Assembly: GCA_031253995.1 (NCBI GenBank)
Contig: JAIRVG010000093.1
Location: 62,001-126,000 of the forward strand
DNA: 64,000 bases
Origin: Paucimonas sp.
GTDB lineage: Bacteria > Pseudomonadota > Gammaproteobacteria > Pseudomonadales > Pseudomonadaceae
Reading direction: 5' to 3'
The notes under the pieces are model-generated. The model was not told where the DNA came from. It searched no databases and was given only the letters and a program-made list of their open reading frames with translations. The translations under genes and the position numbers were made by a program. Shown here piece after piece: positions 8,807 through 17,043 of this stretch (its first letter is position 1; each line of letters begins with the position of its first letter).

Positions 8807-10051
8807 TTACGGCCTGCCAGTCAGGCAGCGCAGCACGAATCCCCGGGAATCAACGTCGCCGCTCCCCACGTCGACGCCACCGACCAGTGCATTGCCATCC
8901 TCCTGCAGCGCCAGGCCGCCCTCGATTTCCACGCCGTTTGCCATGGGCACGTTGGCCCAGCCCTGACCCCCGGCGAATCCGCTGTCGATCCGACCATCCG
9001 CAAGGAAGCGGCCGACAACGACGTCGGCATCGGGAGACGCGTACAAACCCAGGGTGACCAGCGCGTTGCTGGCGGAATCGATGGCGACGTGGCTCCACCA
9101 GCCGCCGACCCCGGCGAAATCCGTCGAGCCGGGGAAGAATCCGGGCAGGTCCGCTCCCGTCTCGTCGAACCCATGCACCATGGCCAGTTGTTGCGAGCGA
9201 CCGGTCGAGCCGACACAGATGATCTCGTGGCCATCGCGAAGCGCCAGGCCGTTGAAACGCCCCTCGATATCCCTGAGTACCGCATGGCCACCGTCGCCGA
9301 ACGAAGGGTCTTCCTGGCCGTCGGCGGTCAGGCGCATGACGCAGGGGCGGCTGACGCCTTCGAGGATCTCGCCGCAGATGAGCAAGCGATCACTGCCGGC
9401 GTCATGGAGCAGGGCGGTGGCGCGGATCGGCGCGCCGCTCGGCGAGGTCATGTACTTGATTCCGTTGCCGTTGAAGGTGGTGTCGAGGCTGCCGTCGACG
9501 TTGATCCTGACGACGATACCGGTGCCCACGGGGTAGTTGATGACCAGGTAGATCCGCTCACCGCCGGACTCCCGAGGGCGGCGGTCCTGGCCGGCGATGA
9601 GGGCCATCCGGGCCTGCGCGGGACCGGCGTCCCCGGTGTGCAATCCGTGCAGGATCATGTGCCCGCTGTCACCGAAGGTATTGTCGGGCCGGCCGCGTTC
9701 GTTGAAGCGGACGAGGGCGGGAATGTCCTTGCGGCGGCTGCCGTACCGCTCGGTGTGCAGGGCGAGCATCAGCAACTTGCCGTCGACCAGCGGCAGCAGC
9801 CCGGTACCCACCGCACGGTGCCCGGGGATGAACTGGCCGTCGTAGGCACCCTCCGCACCCCATGTGGGATCGAGTTCGCCCTGGTCGGTCAGGCGAAAGC
9901 AGGTGTACCGCTTGGGCGTGGACGCCCCGCAGCAGAAGGCACCTCCCGGGACTGCCGTGATCGCGTGGACCCAGGCGGCGCTGGCGCGCAGGCGGGCGAA
10001 CCCGTCCTGGCCATAGGAGGGGTCGAGAATGTTGGATTGGCGTGGGTTCAT
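8807..10051 (-). CDS. Delta-60 repeat protein (beta-propeller-like), unknown function
   Basis: 414-aa protein built from degenerate repeats of about 50–60 residues, each with a D-x-x-F-G-x-x-G style signature: LDPSYGQDG, LDPTWGAEG, PDNTFGDSG, LDTTFNGNG, EDPSFGDGG and IDSGFAGGQG. These are hallmarks of delta-60/YVTN-like beta-propeller domains. No signal peptide or membrane segment is seen at the N-terminus (MNPRQSNILDPSYG), which is unusual because many family members are exported. It stands alone between a REP element and the pyruvate kinase gene. Function unknown. Confidence 0.75.
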   Translation of the reverse strand: MNPRQSNILDPSYGQDGFARLRASAAWVHAITAVPGGAFCCGASTPKRYTCFRLTDQGELDPTWGAEGAYDGQFIPGHRAVGTGLLPLVDGKLLMLALHTERYGSRRKDIPALVRFNERGRPDNTFGDSGHMILHGLHTGDAGPAQARMALIAGQDRRPRESGGERIYLVINYPVGTGIVVRINVDGSLDTTFNGNGIKYMTSPSGAPIRATALLHDAGSDRLLICGEILEGVSRPCVMRLTADGQEDPSFGDGGHAVLRDIEGRFNGLALRDGHEIICVGSTGRSQQLAMVHGFDETGADLPGFFPGSTDFAGVGGWWSHVAIDSASNALVTLGLYASPDADVVVGRFLADGRIDSGFAGGQGWANVPMANGVEIEGGLALQEDGNALVGGVDVGSGDVDSRGFVLRCLTGRP

Positions 10052-10180
10052 GAGGGGGCACTCCGACGAGGGTTGGTCAGGAACTGCTCGCTGACCTTCG
10101 CAAGGAATGCGCGACCGAACTACTGGCAGAAATATCAGAGAAACGATTCATCTGGCTCTCGTCTGTCGTCCCGCCCATGA

Positions 10181-10208
10181 AAAAGCCCCGCCATTTGCAT
10201 GGCGGGGC
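10181..10208 (-). terminator. Rho-independent terminator of pyruvate kinase gene
   Basis: 10-bp stem GCCCCGCCAT (10185–10194 with 10199–10208), loop TTGC; on the minus strand it is followed by a run of T. Confidence 0.88.
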
Positions 10209-10228
10209 CCGGGTGTCGCGAGAGGCGA

Positions 10229-11680
10229 TCAGACCAGCGGATCACCGACGTGCAGGATCTTCATGCCATTGGTGCCACCGATGGTGTGGTAGCTGTCGCC
10301 CTTGGTCAGGATGACCCAGTCGCCCTGCTCGACCACGCCGCGTTTCAGCAACTCGTCGACCGCCGCCTGGCTGACCTGCTCCGGTGGCAGCGCCGCCGGG
10401 TCGAACGGCACGGTGTAGACGCCGCGGAACATGGCCACGCGGGCCTGGGTCTCGCGGTGCGGGGAGAAGGCGAAGATCGGGATCGAGGAACGGATCCGCG
10501 ACATGATCAGCGGGGTGTAGCCACTCTCGGTCAGGGCGATGATCGCCTTCACGCCCGGGAAGTGGTTGGCGGTGTACATGGCGGCCAGCGCGATGCTTTC
10601 GTCGCAACGGCTGAACTGGGTGCCCATGCGGTGGCTGGAGGTCTTGCTGGTGGGGTGCTTTTCCGCGCCCAGGCAGATCCGCGCCATGGCCTGCACCGCT
10701 TCCAGCGGGTAGGCACCGGCAGCACTTTCCGCCGACAGCATGACGGCGTCGGTGTAGTCCAGCACGGCGTTGGACACGTCGGATACTTCCGCGCGGGTCG
10801 GCATCGGGTTCTGGATCATCGACTCCATCATCTGGGTCGCGACGATCACCGCCTTGTTGTGGCGACGGGCGTGCAGGATGATCTTCTTCTGGATGCCCAC
10901 CAGCTCGGCATCGCCGATTTCCACGCCGAGGTCGCCACGGGCAACCATCACCGCGTCACTGGCGCGGATCAGGCCGTCGAGGGTCTCGTCGTCGGCCACG
11001 GCTTCGGCGCGCTCGATCTTGGACACCAGCCAGGCGGTGCCGCCGGCTTCGTCGCGCAGGCGACGGGCGTATTCCATGTCGCTGGCGTCACGCGGGAAGG
11101 ACACGGCCAGGTAGTCCAGGTCCATTTCCGCGGCCAGCTTGATGTCGGCCTTGTCTTTTTCGGTCAGGGCCGGCGCGGTCAGGCCGCCACCCTTGCGGTT
11201 GATGCCCTTGTGGTCGGACAGCGGGCCGCCGATCAGCACCACGCAATGCAGCGAATCATCGGTGGCGGTCTCGACGCGCATCACCACGCGGCCGTCGTCG
11301 AGCAGCAGTTCGTCACCGACGCCGCAGTCCTTGACCAGGTCCGGGTAGTCGATGCCGACGATCTCCTGGGTACCGTCGGTCAGCGGGTGGGCGGTGGAGA
11401 AGGTGAAGCGGTCACCGACCTTCAGTTCGATACGCTTGTTGGTGAACTTGGCGATGCGGATCTTCGGACCCTGCAGGTCGCCCAGCAGTGCCACGTGACG
11501 GCCGTGGCGCGCGGCGATTTCGCGGATCAGGCGGGCACGAGCCTTGTGCTCGTCCGGAGTGCCGTGGGAGAAGTTCAGGCGGGCGACATCCAGGCCGGCG
11601 AGGATCAGCTGTTCGATCACTTCCGGTGAATTGCTGGCGGGGCCGAGGGTGGCGACGATTTTGGTACGGCGGATGGTCAT
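10229..11680 (-). CDS. pyk: Pyruvate kinase
   Basis: 483-aa pyruvate kinase, transferring phosphate from phosphoenolpyruvate to ADP. Conserved blocks in order: RRTKIVATLGPAS at the N-terminus, LDVARLNFSHG, GDLQGPKIRI, the active-site segment with VSKIERAEAV, DAVMVARGDLGVEIG and ATQMMESMI, and MLSAESAAGAYPLEAV. The C-terminal allosteric domain is present (full length). Resembles the PykA type. Monocistronic with its own terminator; the divergent lipoprotein gene lies 239 bp away. Confidence 0.95.
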   Translation of the reverse strand: MTIRRTKIVATLGPASNSPEVIEQLILAGLDVARLNFSHGTPDEHKARARLIREIAARHGRHVALLGDLQGPKIRIAKFTNKRIELKVGDRFTFSTAHPLTDGTQEIVGIDYPDLVKDCGVGDELLLDDGRVVMRVETATDDSLHCVVLIGGPLSDHKGINRKGGGLTAPALTEKDKADIKLAAEMDLDYLAVSFPRDASDMEYARRLRDEAGGTAWLVSKIERAEAVADDETLDGLIRASDAVMVARGDLGVEIGDAELVGIQKKIILHARRHNKAVIVATQMMESMIQNPMPTRAEVSDVSNAVLDYTDAVMLSAESAAGAYPLEAVQAMARICLGAEKHPTSKTSSHRMGTQFSRCDESIALAAMYTANHFPGVKAIIALTESGYTPLIMSRIRSSIPIFAFSPHRETQARVAMFRGVYTVPFDPAALPPEQVSQAAVDELLKRGVVEQGDWVILTKGDSYHTIGGTNGMKILHVGDPLV

Positions 11681-11787
11681 GCACAGACTCCTGCAGTTAA
11701 GCGCTGCGAAAGGCTACCCCGGAAACAGGCTGTAGTCATTGTTCCTTTGCACTACCTTGGGAGTAGGACAGGGGGCATTTGAACGGT

Positions 11788-11870
11788 CAGCTACAAGCTA
11801 CAAGTCGCAAGCTACAAGAAGAGGTGCATCGCGTATCATCTTGCGCTTTGCAACCTGTAGCTTGCAGCTG
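11788..11870. repeat. Paired CAAGCTACAAG-type inverted arms
   Basis: A 31-bp arm at 11788–11818, rich in AGCTACAAG units, is mirrored with several mismatches by an arm at 11840–11870 (CTGTAGCTTGCAGCTG end). Same family as the arms around the hairpins at 22682 and 38970. Here it lies between divergent genes, and the 21-bp centre shows no obvious terminator. Confidence 0.6.
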
Positions 11871-11919
11871 AAGAAATCCGGTCAGGCGCCGATACAGTGC
11901 CTACCAAAGGAGAGTCCCT

Positions 11920-12306
11920 ATGCGTGCCCTGATTGTCTTGGCCCTGGCGACCAGTGTCGTCGGCTGCACCCGCTGGTCCATGGACCACCATCTGAACAAT
12001 GCCTACCGCGCCTACGATCGCGGCGATTGCGAGCGGGTCACCCTGGAGCTGTCGCAGGTCGATCGCACCAGCCGCGCCCGCCCGTTCATCTGGCCGGAAG
12101 CGGCGCTGCTGCGCGGGCAATGCCTGGAGCGGCAGAAGCTGTTCGTCGATGCCGCGCAGACCTATCAATTCATCATCCAGCAGTACCCCCGGAACGAGTA
12201 CGCCTACCGTGCTCGCGCCCGCCTGCAAACCCTTGAGCAGCTTGGGCATTACCGCCAGGGCGAGGAGGCGGTCGCCCGTCCTGCACCACTGGCGCCGCTG
12301 CGCTGA
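11920..12306 (+). CDS. TPR-like lipoprotein
   Basis: 128-aa lipoprotein: the signal peptide ends in the lipobox VVGC with C16 as the lipidated residue. The mature part shows helical pairs of TPR type (AYRAYDRGDCERVTLEL, then RGQCLERQKLFVDAAQTYQFIIQQYP), like small assembly-module proteins. D residue is absent after the Cys (T follows), so outer-membrane sorting is expected. AGGAG lies upstream of the ATG (AAAGGAGAGTCCCT). Partner unknown. Confidence 0.75.
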   Translation: MRALIVLALATSVVGCTRWSMDHHLNNAYRAYDRGDCERVTLELSQVDRTSRARPFIWPEAALLRGQCLERQKLFVDAAQTYQFIIQQYPRNEYAYRARARLQTLEQLGHYRQGEEAVARPAPLAPLR

Positions 12307-12453
12307 TTGACCGCCGGGGCAATTTTCCGCTGGAAGCATTGCCCCGGTGTGCGCTAATCTGAATGCAACAGAGTGTGTACAAAGAGCGTGCACCTGTACA
12401 AGACGGCACTAGCGCGACCCTGCTCTAAGGGTTATCCATTGCGATCCATTGCC

Positions 12454-12813
12454 ATGTATAACGAGCGCCGAATCGAGCGTCACCTGCTCCCTTGTTTCCT
12501 CAAGGTCTACAACCGCTTCACTGATCGTCCCCTCGGTTACCTGGGCAACGCATCGGAAGACGGCCTGATGTTGATCAGCACCCTGCCTTTGCTGGTCGGA
12601 CCCGACTTCGAATTGCAGCTGCGCATTCCCGCCCAGGACGGTACCTGGGAGCGCGTCAGTCTTACCGCCAGCTGCCTGTGGTGCCACGAGGACGAAAGTC
12701 CCGGCTTCTACGACTCCGGCTTCATGCTGTTGCAGGCGCCGCGGGAGTACGACCAGTTGGTGAATGACTTGCGCACCTACTTCAGTTTCCGACCGTTGCC
12801 CACATCGGCATGA
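12454..12813 (+). CDS. PilZ-domain protein (putative c-di-GMP receptor)
   Basis: 119-aa single PilZ domain. The c-di-GMP binding motifs are visible: RRIER (RxxxR) at residues 5–9 of MYNERRIERHLLPC and NASEDG (D/NxSxxG) near residue 31. Binding of c-di-GMP would regulate motility, pili or exopolysaccharide through an unknown partner. The frame extends upstream to 12373 but the added residues are not domain-like; ATG 12454 is chosen on homology because no strong Shine–Dalgarno is seen. A GTG-started exonuclease gene follows 41 bp later. Confidence 0.75.
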   Translation: MYNERRIERHLLPCFLKVYNRFTDRPLGYLGNASEDGLMLISTLPLLVGPDFELQLRIPAQDGTWERVSLTASCLWCHEDESPGFYDSGFMLLQAPREYDQLVNDLRTYFSFRPLPTSA

Positions 12814-12854
12814 GGTAGACTCCGGCGATTTCATCGTTCAGGACGACGCCCGCC

Positions 12855-14294
12855 GTGAGCACCAGCATTTTCTGGCACGACTACGAAACCACCGGCATCA
12901 ATCCGCGCTGCGACCGGCCTTTGCAGGTCGCTGGCGTGCGCACCGATGCGGACCTCAACGAGATCGAAGCGCCGGTCAACCTGTTCTGCCAGCCCAGCGA
13001 CGATATCCTGCCGCACCCGGCTGCCTGCCTGATTACCGGGATCAGCCCGGCCCAGCTGGCCCGGGACGGGCTGGCCGAGGCCGACTTCATGACCCGGGTG
13101 CACGCCGAGCTGGCGCGCCCCGGCACCTGCGGCGCGGGCTACAACACCCTGCGCTTCGACGACGAAGTGACCCGCTACAGCCTGTACCGCAACTTCTTCG
13201 ACCCCTACGCCCGCGAATGGCAGGGCGGTAACAGCCGCTGGGACCTGATCGACACCGTTCGCACCGCCTACGCGCTGCGCCCCGAGGGCATCCAGTGGCC
13301 GCGGGTGGACGGGCAGGTCAGCCTGCGCCTGGAGCTACTCAGCGCGGCCAACGGCATCCACCATGGCCAGGCCCACGAGGCGCTGTCCGATGTTCGCGCC
13401 ACCATCGCCCTGGCTCGCCTGATTCGCGAGAAACAACCAAGGCTGTATGAGTGGTTGTTCGAGTTGCGCAGTAAACAGAAAGTCCTCGACCAGGTTCGCT
13501 TGTTGCAGCCCCTGGTGCATATTTCCGGACGCTTCTCGGCGGCGCGTAATTATCTTGGGGTAGTGCTGCCGTTGGGCTGGCACCCGAGCAATCGCAATGG
13601 CCTGATTGTTTGCGACCTGCACCAGGATATTGCACCGTTGCTGACAGAAGATTCTGAAGTATTGCGTCAGCGGTTATACACGCGCCGCGAGGAAATGCCC
13701 GAAGGGCAATTGCCGGTTCCCTTGAAGTTGCTGCACATCAACCGTTGCCCGGTGGTGGCACCATTGGCGGTGTTGCGCAAGGAAGATCAGCAGCGACTGG
13801 GTCTGGACATGTCCGAGTTGCTGCGCCGGGGAGATCAGATGATCGCGGCCCGCGAGCAGTGGGAAGACAAATTGGCGTCAATTTATTCGGGCTCCGATTT
13901 TGTTGCCAGCGAAGACCCGGAACAGCAACTGTATGACGGCTTTTTCGGTGACCGCGACCGGCGTATGTGCGAGCAAGTGAGACTGGCCGATCCGCAGCAA
14001 TTGGCAACGGGGCGCTGGATGTTCGATGACCCCCGCCTGACGGACTTGTTGTTCCGATATAGGGCTCGGAACTTTCCGGCGAGCCTCACTGAAATGGAGC
14101 AAGTGCAGTGGCGAACATTCTGCCAACAGCGCCTGACTGATGAAGCGATGGGGGCGCCGCATACCCTGGCAGCCTTCGAGGATGCCCTGGCACAGGCCAT
14201 GGCGGGGGCCGAGGGTGCGCAGCGGGGGCTGCTGGAGGAGTGGCGCCTGCATGCCGCGCAATTGCGTCAGCGTCTGGGCCTGCAACAAATGTAA
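12855..14294 (+). CDS. sbcB: Exodeoxyribonuclease I
   Basis: 479-aa ExoI, the 3'-to-5' single-strand DNA exonuclease of recombination and mismatch repair. DEDD-family motifs: HDYETTGINP with D9 and E11, the ExoII-like CGAGYNTLRFDDE, and HEALSDVRATIALA carrying the last Asp. The SH3-like and helical ExoI C-domains follow at full length. GTG start. Codon use turns somewhat more A/T-rich after about 13430 without a frame break. It ends at the shared terminator with mvaT. Confidence 0.93.
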   Translation: MSTSIFWHDYETTGINPRCDRPLQVAGVRTDADLNEIEAPVNLFCQPSDDILPHPAACLITGISPAQLARDGLAEADFMTRVHAELARPGTCGAGYNTLRFDDEVTRYSLYRNFFDPYAREWQGGNSRWDLIDTVRTAYALRPEGIQWPRVDGQVSLRLELLSAANGIHHGQAHEALSDVRATIALARLIREKQPRLYEWLFELRSKQKVLDQVRLLQPLVHISGRFSAARNYLGVVLPLGWHPSNRNGLIVCDLHQDIAPLLTEDSEVLRQRLYTRREEMPEGQLPVPLKLLHINRCPVVAPLAVLRKEDQQRLGLDMSELLRRGDQMIAAREQWEDKLASIYSGSDFVASEDPEQQLYDGFFGDRDRRMCEQVRLADPQQLATGRWMFDDPRLTDLLFRYRARNFPASLTEMEQVQWRTFCQQRLTDEAMGAPHTLAAFEDALAQAMAGAEGAQRGLLEEWRLHAAQLRQRLGLQQM

Positions 14295-14307
14295 AGATTG
14301 TTTAATA

Positions 14308-14335
14308 AAAAACGCCGGCAAATGCCGGCGTTTTT
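14308..14335. terminator. Bidirectional terminator, sbcB / mvaT
   Basis: 8-bp GC-rich core stem (14313–14320 with 14323–14330), extended by A–T pairs, with A-run and T-run on either side; serves both convergent genes. Confidence 0.9.
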
Positions 14336-14351
14336 TTGATATGGGCGCAAA

Positions 14352-14732
14352 TTAATCCAGCAGGGTAGCCCAGCCTTCAACCACGTCGCCGCCCCACTTG
14401 GCTTTCCACTCTTTCAGAGTCTTGTGGTTGCCACCTTTGGTTTCGATGACTTCGCCGTTGTGCGGGTTCTTGTATTGCTTGACCTTGCGCGCGCGCTTGG
14501 TGCCGGTAGTCTTGACCGGTGCGCCGCGTTGGATCTTGTTCAGTTTGGCATCCGGATCCAGCAGGGAAATGATGTCTTTCAGCGATTTGCCGTAGGTGCC
14601 CATCAGCTCGCGCAGCTTCTTTTCGAACTCCAGTTCTTTCTGCAGCTTGTCGTCGGCGGACAGACTCTGCAGGCGGGCTTGCAGTTCTTTGATGGCTTCT
14701 TCGGTAGCGCGATATTCGTTGATCAGGGACAT
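14352..14732 (-). CDS. MvaT/TurA-family H-NS-like nucleoid protein
   Basis: 126-aa MvaT-family xenogeneic silencer that coats A/T-rich DNA. N-terminal coiled-coil oligomerisation region (MSLINEYRATEEAIKELQ to about residue 60), a linker, then the DNA-binding domain with RKVKQYKNPHNGEVIETKGG and the AT-hook-like loop, ending KEWKAKWGG. The start at ATG 14730–14732 is the family N-terminus; the longer frame adds 15 unsupported residues. Very close to P. putida TurA/TurB, but I cannot say which paralogue, so no symbol is given. Confidence 0.95.
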   Translation of the reverse strand: MSLINEYRATEEAIKELQARLQSLSADDKLQKELEFEKKLRELMGTYGKSLKDIISLLDPDAKLNKIQRGAPVKTTGTKRARKVKQYKNPHNGEVIETKGGNHKTLKEWKAKWGGDVVEGWATLLD

Positions 14733-15044
14733 GAGACGTTCCTTGCAAATTGGGAGTTCGGGATAACAGTGCGGCAATAATAGTCAGACTATTTGCTCAA
14801 GTAAACATTCAAGTGCCGTGCTCTTTCAATGTTTTATTCCCGGTCTGGATTGTGCGGCGGGTACTTTACAACTGCACATAGGCAAAATTCGCAACTATTC
14901 AAACGATCTCCCGCCGCCGCGGCTAGCGTTGTCGGTAGTCGTCCCGCGCGGCGGGGCGGCTCCCGGTTGTCACGCGGCTACTGTAGTTTTGCCGGGCAAT
15001 CGTTAGAATGTGCGCCTTTTTGCGAAGTTCTGGAGCTCCCCTGC
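14733..15044. other. Intergenic region mvaT / purU
   Basis: 312 bp between divergent genes. Contains the mvaT promoter (14777–14805) and, near purU, a TTAGAAT box at 15002–15008. The middle (14910–14990) is GC-rich and self-complementary (CCGCGCGGCGGGGCGG). No gene seen. Confidence 0.5.
14777..14805 (-). promoter_or_regulatory. Predicted sigma-70 promoter of the mvaT-type gene
   Basis: Minus strand: -35 TTTACT (14800–14805), 17-bp spacer, -10 TATTAT (14777–14782). Start expected near 14770, giving a leader of about 38 nt. Confidence 0.6.
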
Positions 15045-15896
15045 ATGCGTACCTATCGGCTGGTGATCGCCTGCCCCGACCGTGTTGGCATCGTCGCCAA
15101 GGTCAGTAATTTCCTGGCCGCCCACAACGGCTGGATCACCGAAGCGAGCCACCACTCCGATGACCTGAGCGGCTGGTTCTTCATGCGTCACGAAATCCGT
15201 GCCGATACCCTGCCATTCGGCATCGAAGCCTTCCGCGAGGCGTTCGCGCCGATCGCCGAAGAGTTTTCCATGACCTGGCGGATCACCGACACCGACCAGA
15301 AGAAGCGCGTCGTGCTGATGGCCAGCCGCGAGTCGCACTGTCTGGCCGACCTGCTGCACCGCTGGCACAGCAACGAGCTGGACTGCGACATCCCGTGCGT
15401 GATCTCCAACCACGACGACCTGCGCAGCATGGTGGAGTGGCACGGCATCCCGTTCTTCCATGTCCCGGTCGATCCGAAGGACAAGCAGCCGGCCTTCGCC
15501 GAGGTCTCGCGCCTGGTCAAGGAACACGGCGCCGATGTGATCGTGCTGGCGCGCTACATGCAGATCCTGCCGCCGCAGCTGTGCGAGGAATACGCCCACC
15601 AGGTGATCAACATCCACCACAGCTTCCTGCCGTCCTTCGTCGGCGCCAAGCCGTACCACCAGGCTTCGCTGCGTGGCGTGAAACTGATCGGCGCGACCTG
15701 CCACTACGTTACCGAAGAGCTGGACGCCGGTCCCATCATCGAGCAGGACGTGGTCCGCGTCAGCCACAGCGACAGCATCGAGGACATGGTGCGTTTCGGT
15801 CGTGATGTCGAGAAGATGGTCCTGGCCCGCGGCCTGCGCTATCACCTCGAAGATCGCGTGCTGGTGCATGGCAACAAGACCGTGGTCTTCAACTGA
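15045..15896 (+). CDS. purU: Formyltetrahydrofolate deformylase
   Basis: 283-aa PurU, hydrolysing 10-formyl-THF to THF and formate to balance one-carbon pools. N-terminal ACT domain (residues 1–85, YRLVIACPDRVGIVAKVSNF), then a formyltransferase-like domain with the catalytic block VINIHHSFLPSFVGAKPYHQ and the conserved Asp in EELDAGPIIEQD. The frame is open 72 codons further upstream, but ATG 15045 (MRTYRLV) is the family start and has GGAG 9 nt before it. Divergent from mvaT. Confidence 0.94.
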   Translation: MRTYRLVIACPDRVGIVAKVSNFLAAHNGWITEASHHSDDLSGWFFMRHEIRADTLPFGIEAFREAFAPIAEEFSMTWRITDTDQKKRVVLMASRESHCLADLLHRWHSNELDCDIPCVISNHDDLRSMVEWHGIPFFHVPVDPKDKQPAFAEVSRLVKEHGADVIVLARYMQILPPQLCEEYAHQVINIHHSFLPSFVGAKPYHQASLRGVKLIGATCHYVTEELDAGPIIEQDVVRVSHSDSIEDMVRFGRDVEKMVLARGLRYHLEDRVLVHGNKTVVFN

Positions 15897-15912
15897 GCCG
15901 AGGGGCGGTGGG

Positions 15913-16182
15913 ATGAGCGATCCACTCGACAAAGCCACCGCCAGTCCCCCGCCCACCCTGGGCGAGGGATGCCTCAGCCGTTACGATCCGGACGCCCTGG
16001 ACAGCGAGGATGGCACCGATTTCCCCGGTGCCGCCGAGCTGTGGCAGGCGCAGCTAGCGGCGAGCGGCGATCCGCTCCAGCAAGGGCTTGCCGAGCAGGC
16101 AGAGAAACACCGGCCCGCCGGCGACCAGGTAGAAGTAGTAGGTCACCACCCGCCAGACCAGCACCGCGGCCGCCGCAGTTGA
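15913..16182 (+). CDS. Small acidic protein, unknown; 3' part antisense to next gene
   Basis: 89-aa frame beginning 17 bp after purU with a GAGGGG-like site. The first 45 residues (MSDPLDKATASPPPTLGEG, then CLSRYDPDALDSEDG, TDFPGAAELW) look like genuine acidic protein and I believe similar N-termini occur beside purU in other pseudomonads (memory only). From about 16054 the frame runs antisense through the 3' end of the flippase-like gene for 129 bp, and its residues there look like shadow sequence. It may therefore be a gene whose original 3' end was lost. Confidence 0.45.
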   Translation: MSDPLDKATASPPPTLGEGCLSRYDPDALDSEDGTDFPGAAELWQAQLAASGDPLQQGLAEQAEKHRPAGDQVEVVGHHPPDQHRGRRS

Positions 16183-17043
16183 CTTGCCCACCATGGGCGT
16201 GAGCAGCGCCGCCGAGGTCAGCTCCGCCGCCCCCGCACCTCCCGGCAGCAGGCTGAACTGCCCGGCACTCAGCGACAGCACTTGCACCAGGAAACTGGAA
16301 ATCCACTGCAGGTTGCCGCCCAATCCCAGCAACACCAGGTACAGCACGCTGTAGCGCAGCGCCCAGTGCAGGCAGGTCAGGCCGAACACCAGGGCGAGGA
16401 TGCGCCGTGGCAGGCGCAGGGTCGTCTGGAACGCATGGAAGAAATGCAACAGCCGTCGCGCCCAGCGTCGCCGTTTCGTCCCTCGCACACCCAGGCGTTT
16501 CAGCAACCGGCCATTCCAGCGCATCAACCCGCGACGCCAGCGCAGCAGCGCCACGGCCAGGCCGAGCACGCCGATCATCAGCACGGCGGTTCCGACCAGC
16601 AGGCCTTCCAGGCTGCGCCCGAGCCGGTGGAACAGGGTGTAGATGACGATGCCCAGCACCGCGCAGAGAAAGAACAACAGGTCGTTCAACTGGTCCATGG
16701 CGAACACCGCGCCGCTGTGGGCGGGCCTTACGCGGTCGCGGGACAGCAGGGCCATCAGGGTCAGCGGGCCGCCGCTGCCGCCGGGGGTGGTGCAGATGGC
16801 GAACTCGGTGGCCATGATCACCCCGAGGCTGCGCAGGCGCCCGATCCTTTCGCCCTGGCTGCCCAGCAGCAGGCGCAGGCGCAGGGCGTTGATGCCCCAG
16901 CAGCAGACGATCATGGCGAACAGCGCCAGCAACAGGCCTGGCGGAAAACTGCGCAGCCGCGGCAGCAGGTCGCTGCCGCCGAGCAGGGCCGGTACCAGCG
17001 CCGCCATCAGCAAGGCCGCCAGCAGCCAGCCGAGGCGGTTCAT
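16054..17043 (-). CDS. Flippase-like membrane protein (lysylphosphatidylglycerol synthase TM family)
   Basis: 329-aa integral membrane protein with about eight hydrophobic helices. The family signatures are visible: CCWGINALRLRLLL, ATEFAICTTPGGSGGP, and LSAGQFSLLPGGAGAAELT, as in the transmembrane (flippase) part of MprF and of UPF0104 proteins. No aminoacyl-transferase domain is present. Third gene of a tightly overlapping operon after a glycosyltransferase and a deacetylase; ATGA overlap at 17040–17043. Likely moves or presents the glycolipid the other two make (inference). Confidence 0.75.
   Translation of the reverse strand: MNRLGWLLAALLMAALVPALLGGSDLLPRLRSFPPGLLLALFAMIVCCWGINALRLRLLLGSQGERIGRLRSLGVIMATEFAICTTPGGSGGPLTLMALLSRDRVRPAHSGAVFAMDQLNDLLFFLCAVLGIVIYTLFHRLGRSLEGLLVGTAVLMIGVLGLAVALLRWRRGLMRWNGRLLKRLGVRGTKRRRWARRLLHFFHAFQTTLRLPRRILALVFGLTCLHWALRYSVLYLVLLGLGGNLQWISSFLVQVLSLSAGQFSLLPGGAGAAELTSAALLTPMVGKSTAAAAVLVWRVVTYYFYLVAGGPVFLCLLGKPLLERIAARR

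Noticed and set aside
14829..15044. N-terminal extension of PurU
   Set aside because: The extra 72 residues are not in the family, and a good GGAG site precedes MRTYRLV at 15045.
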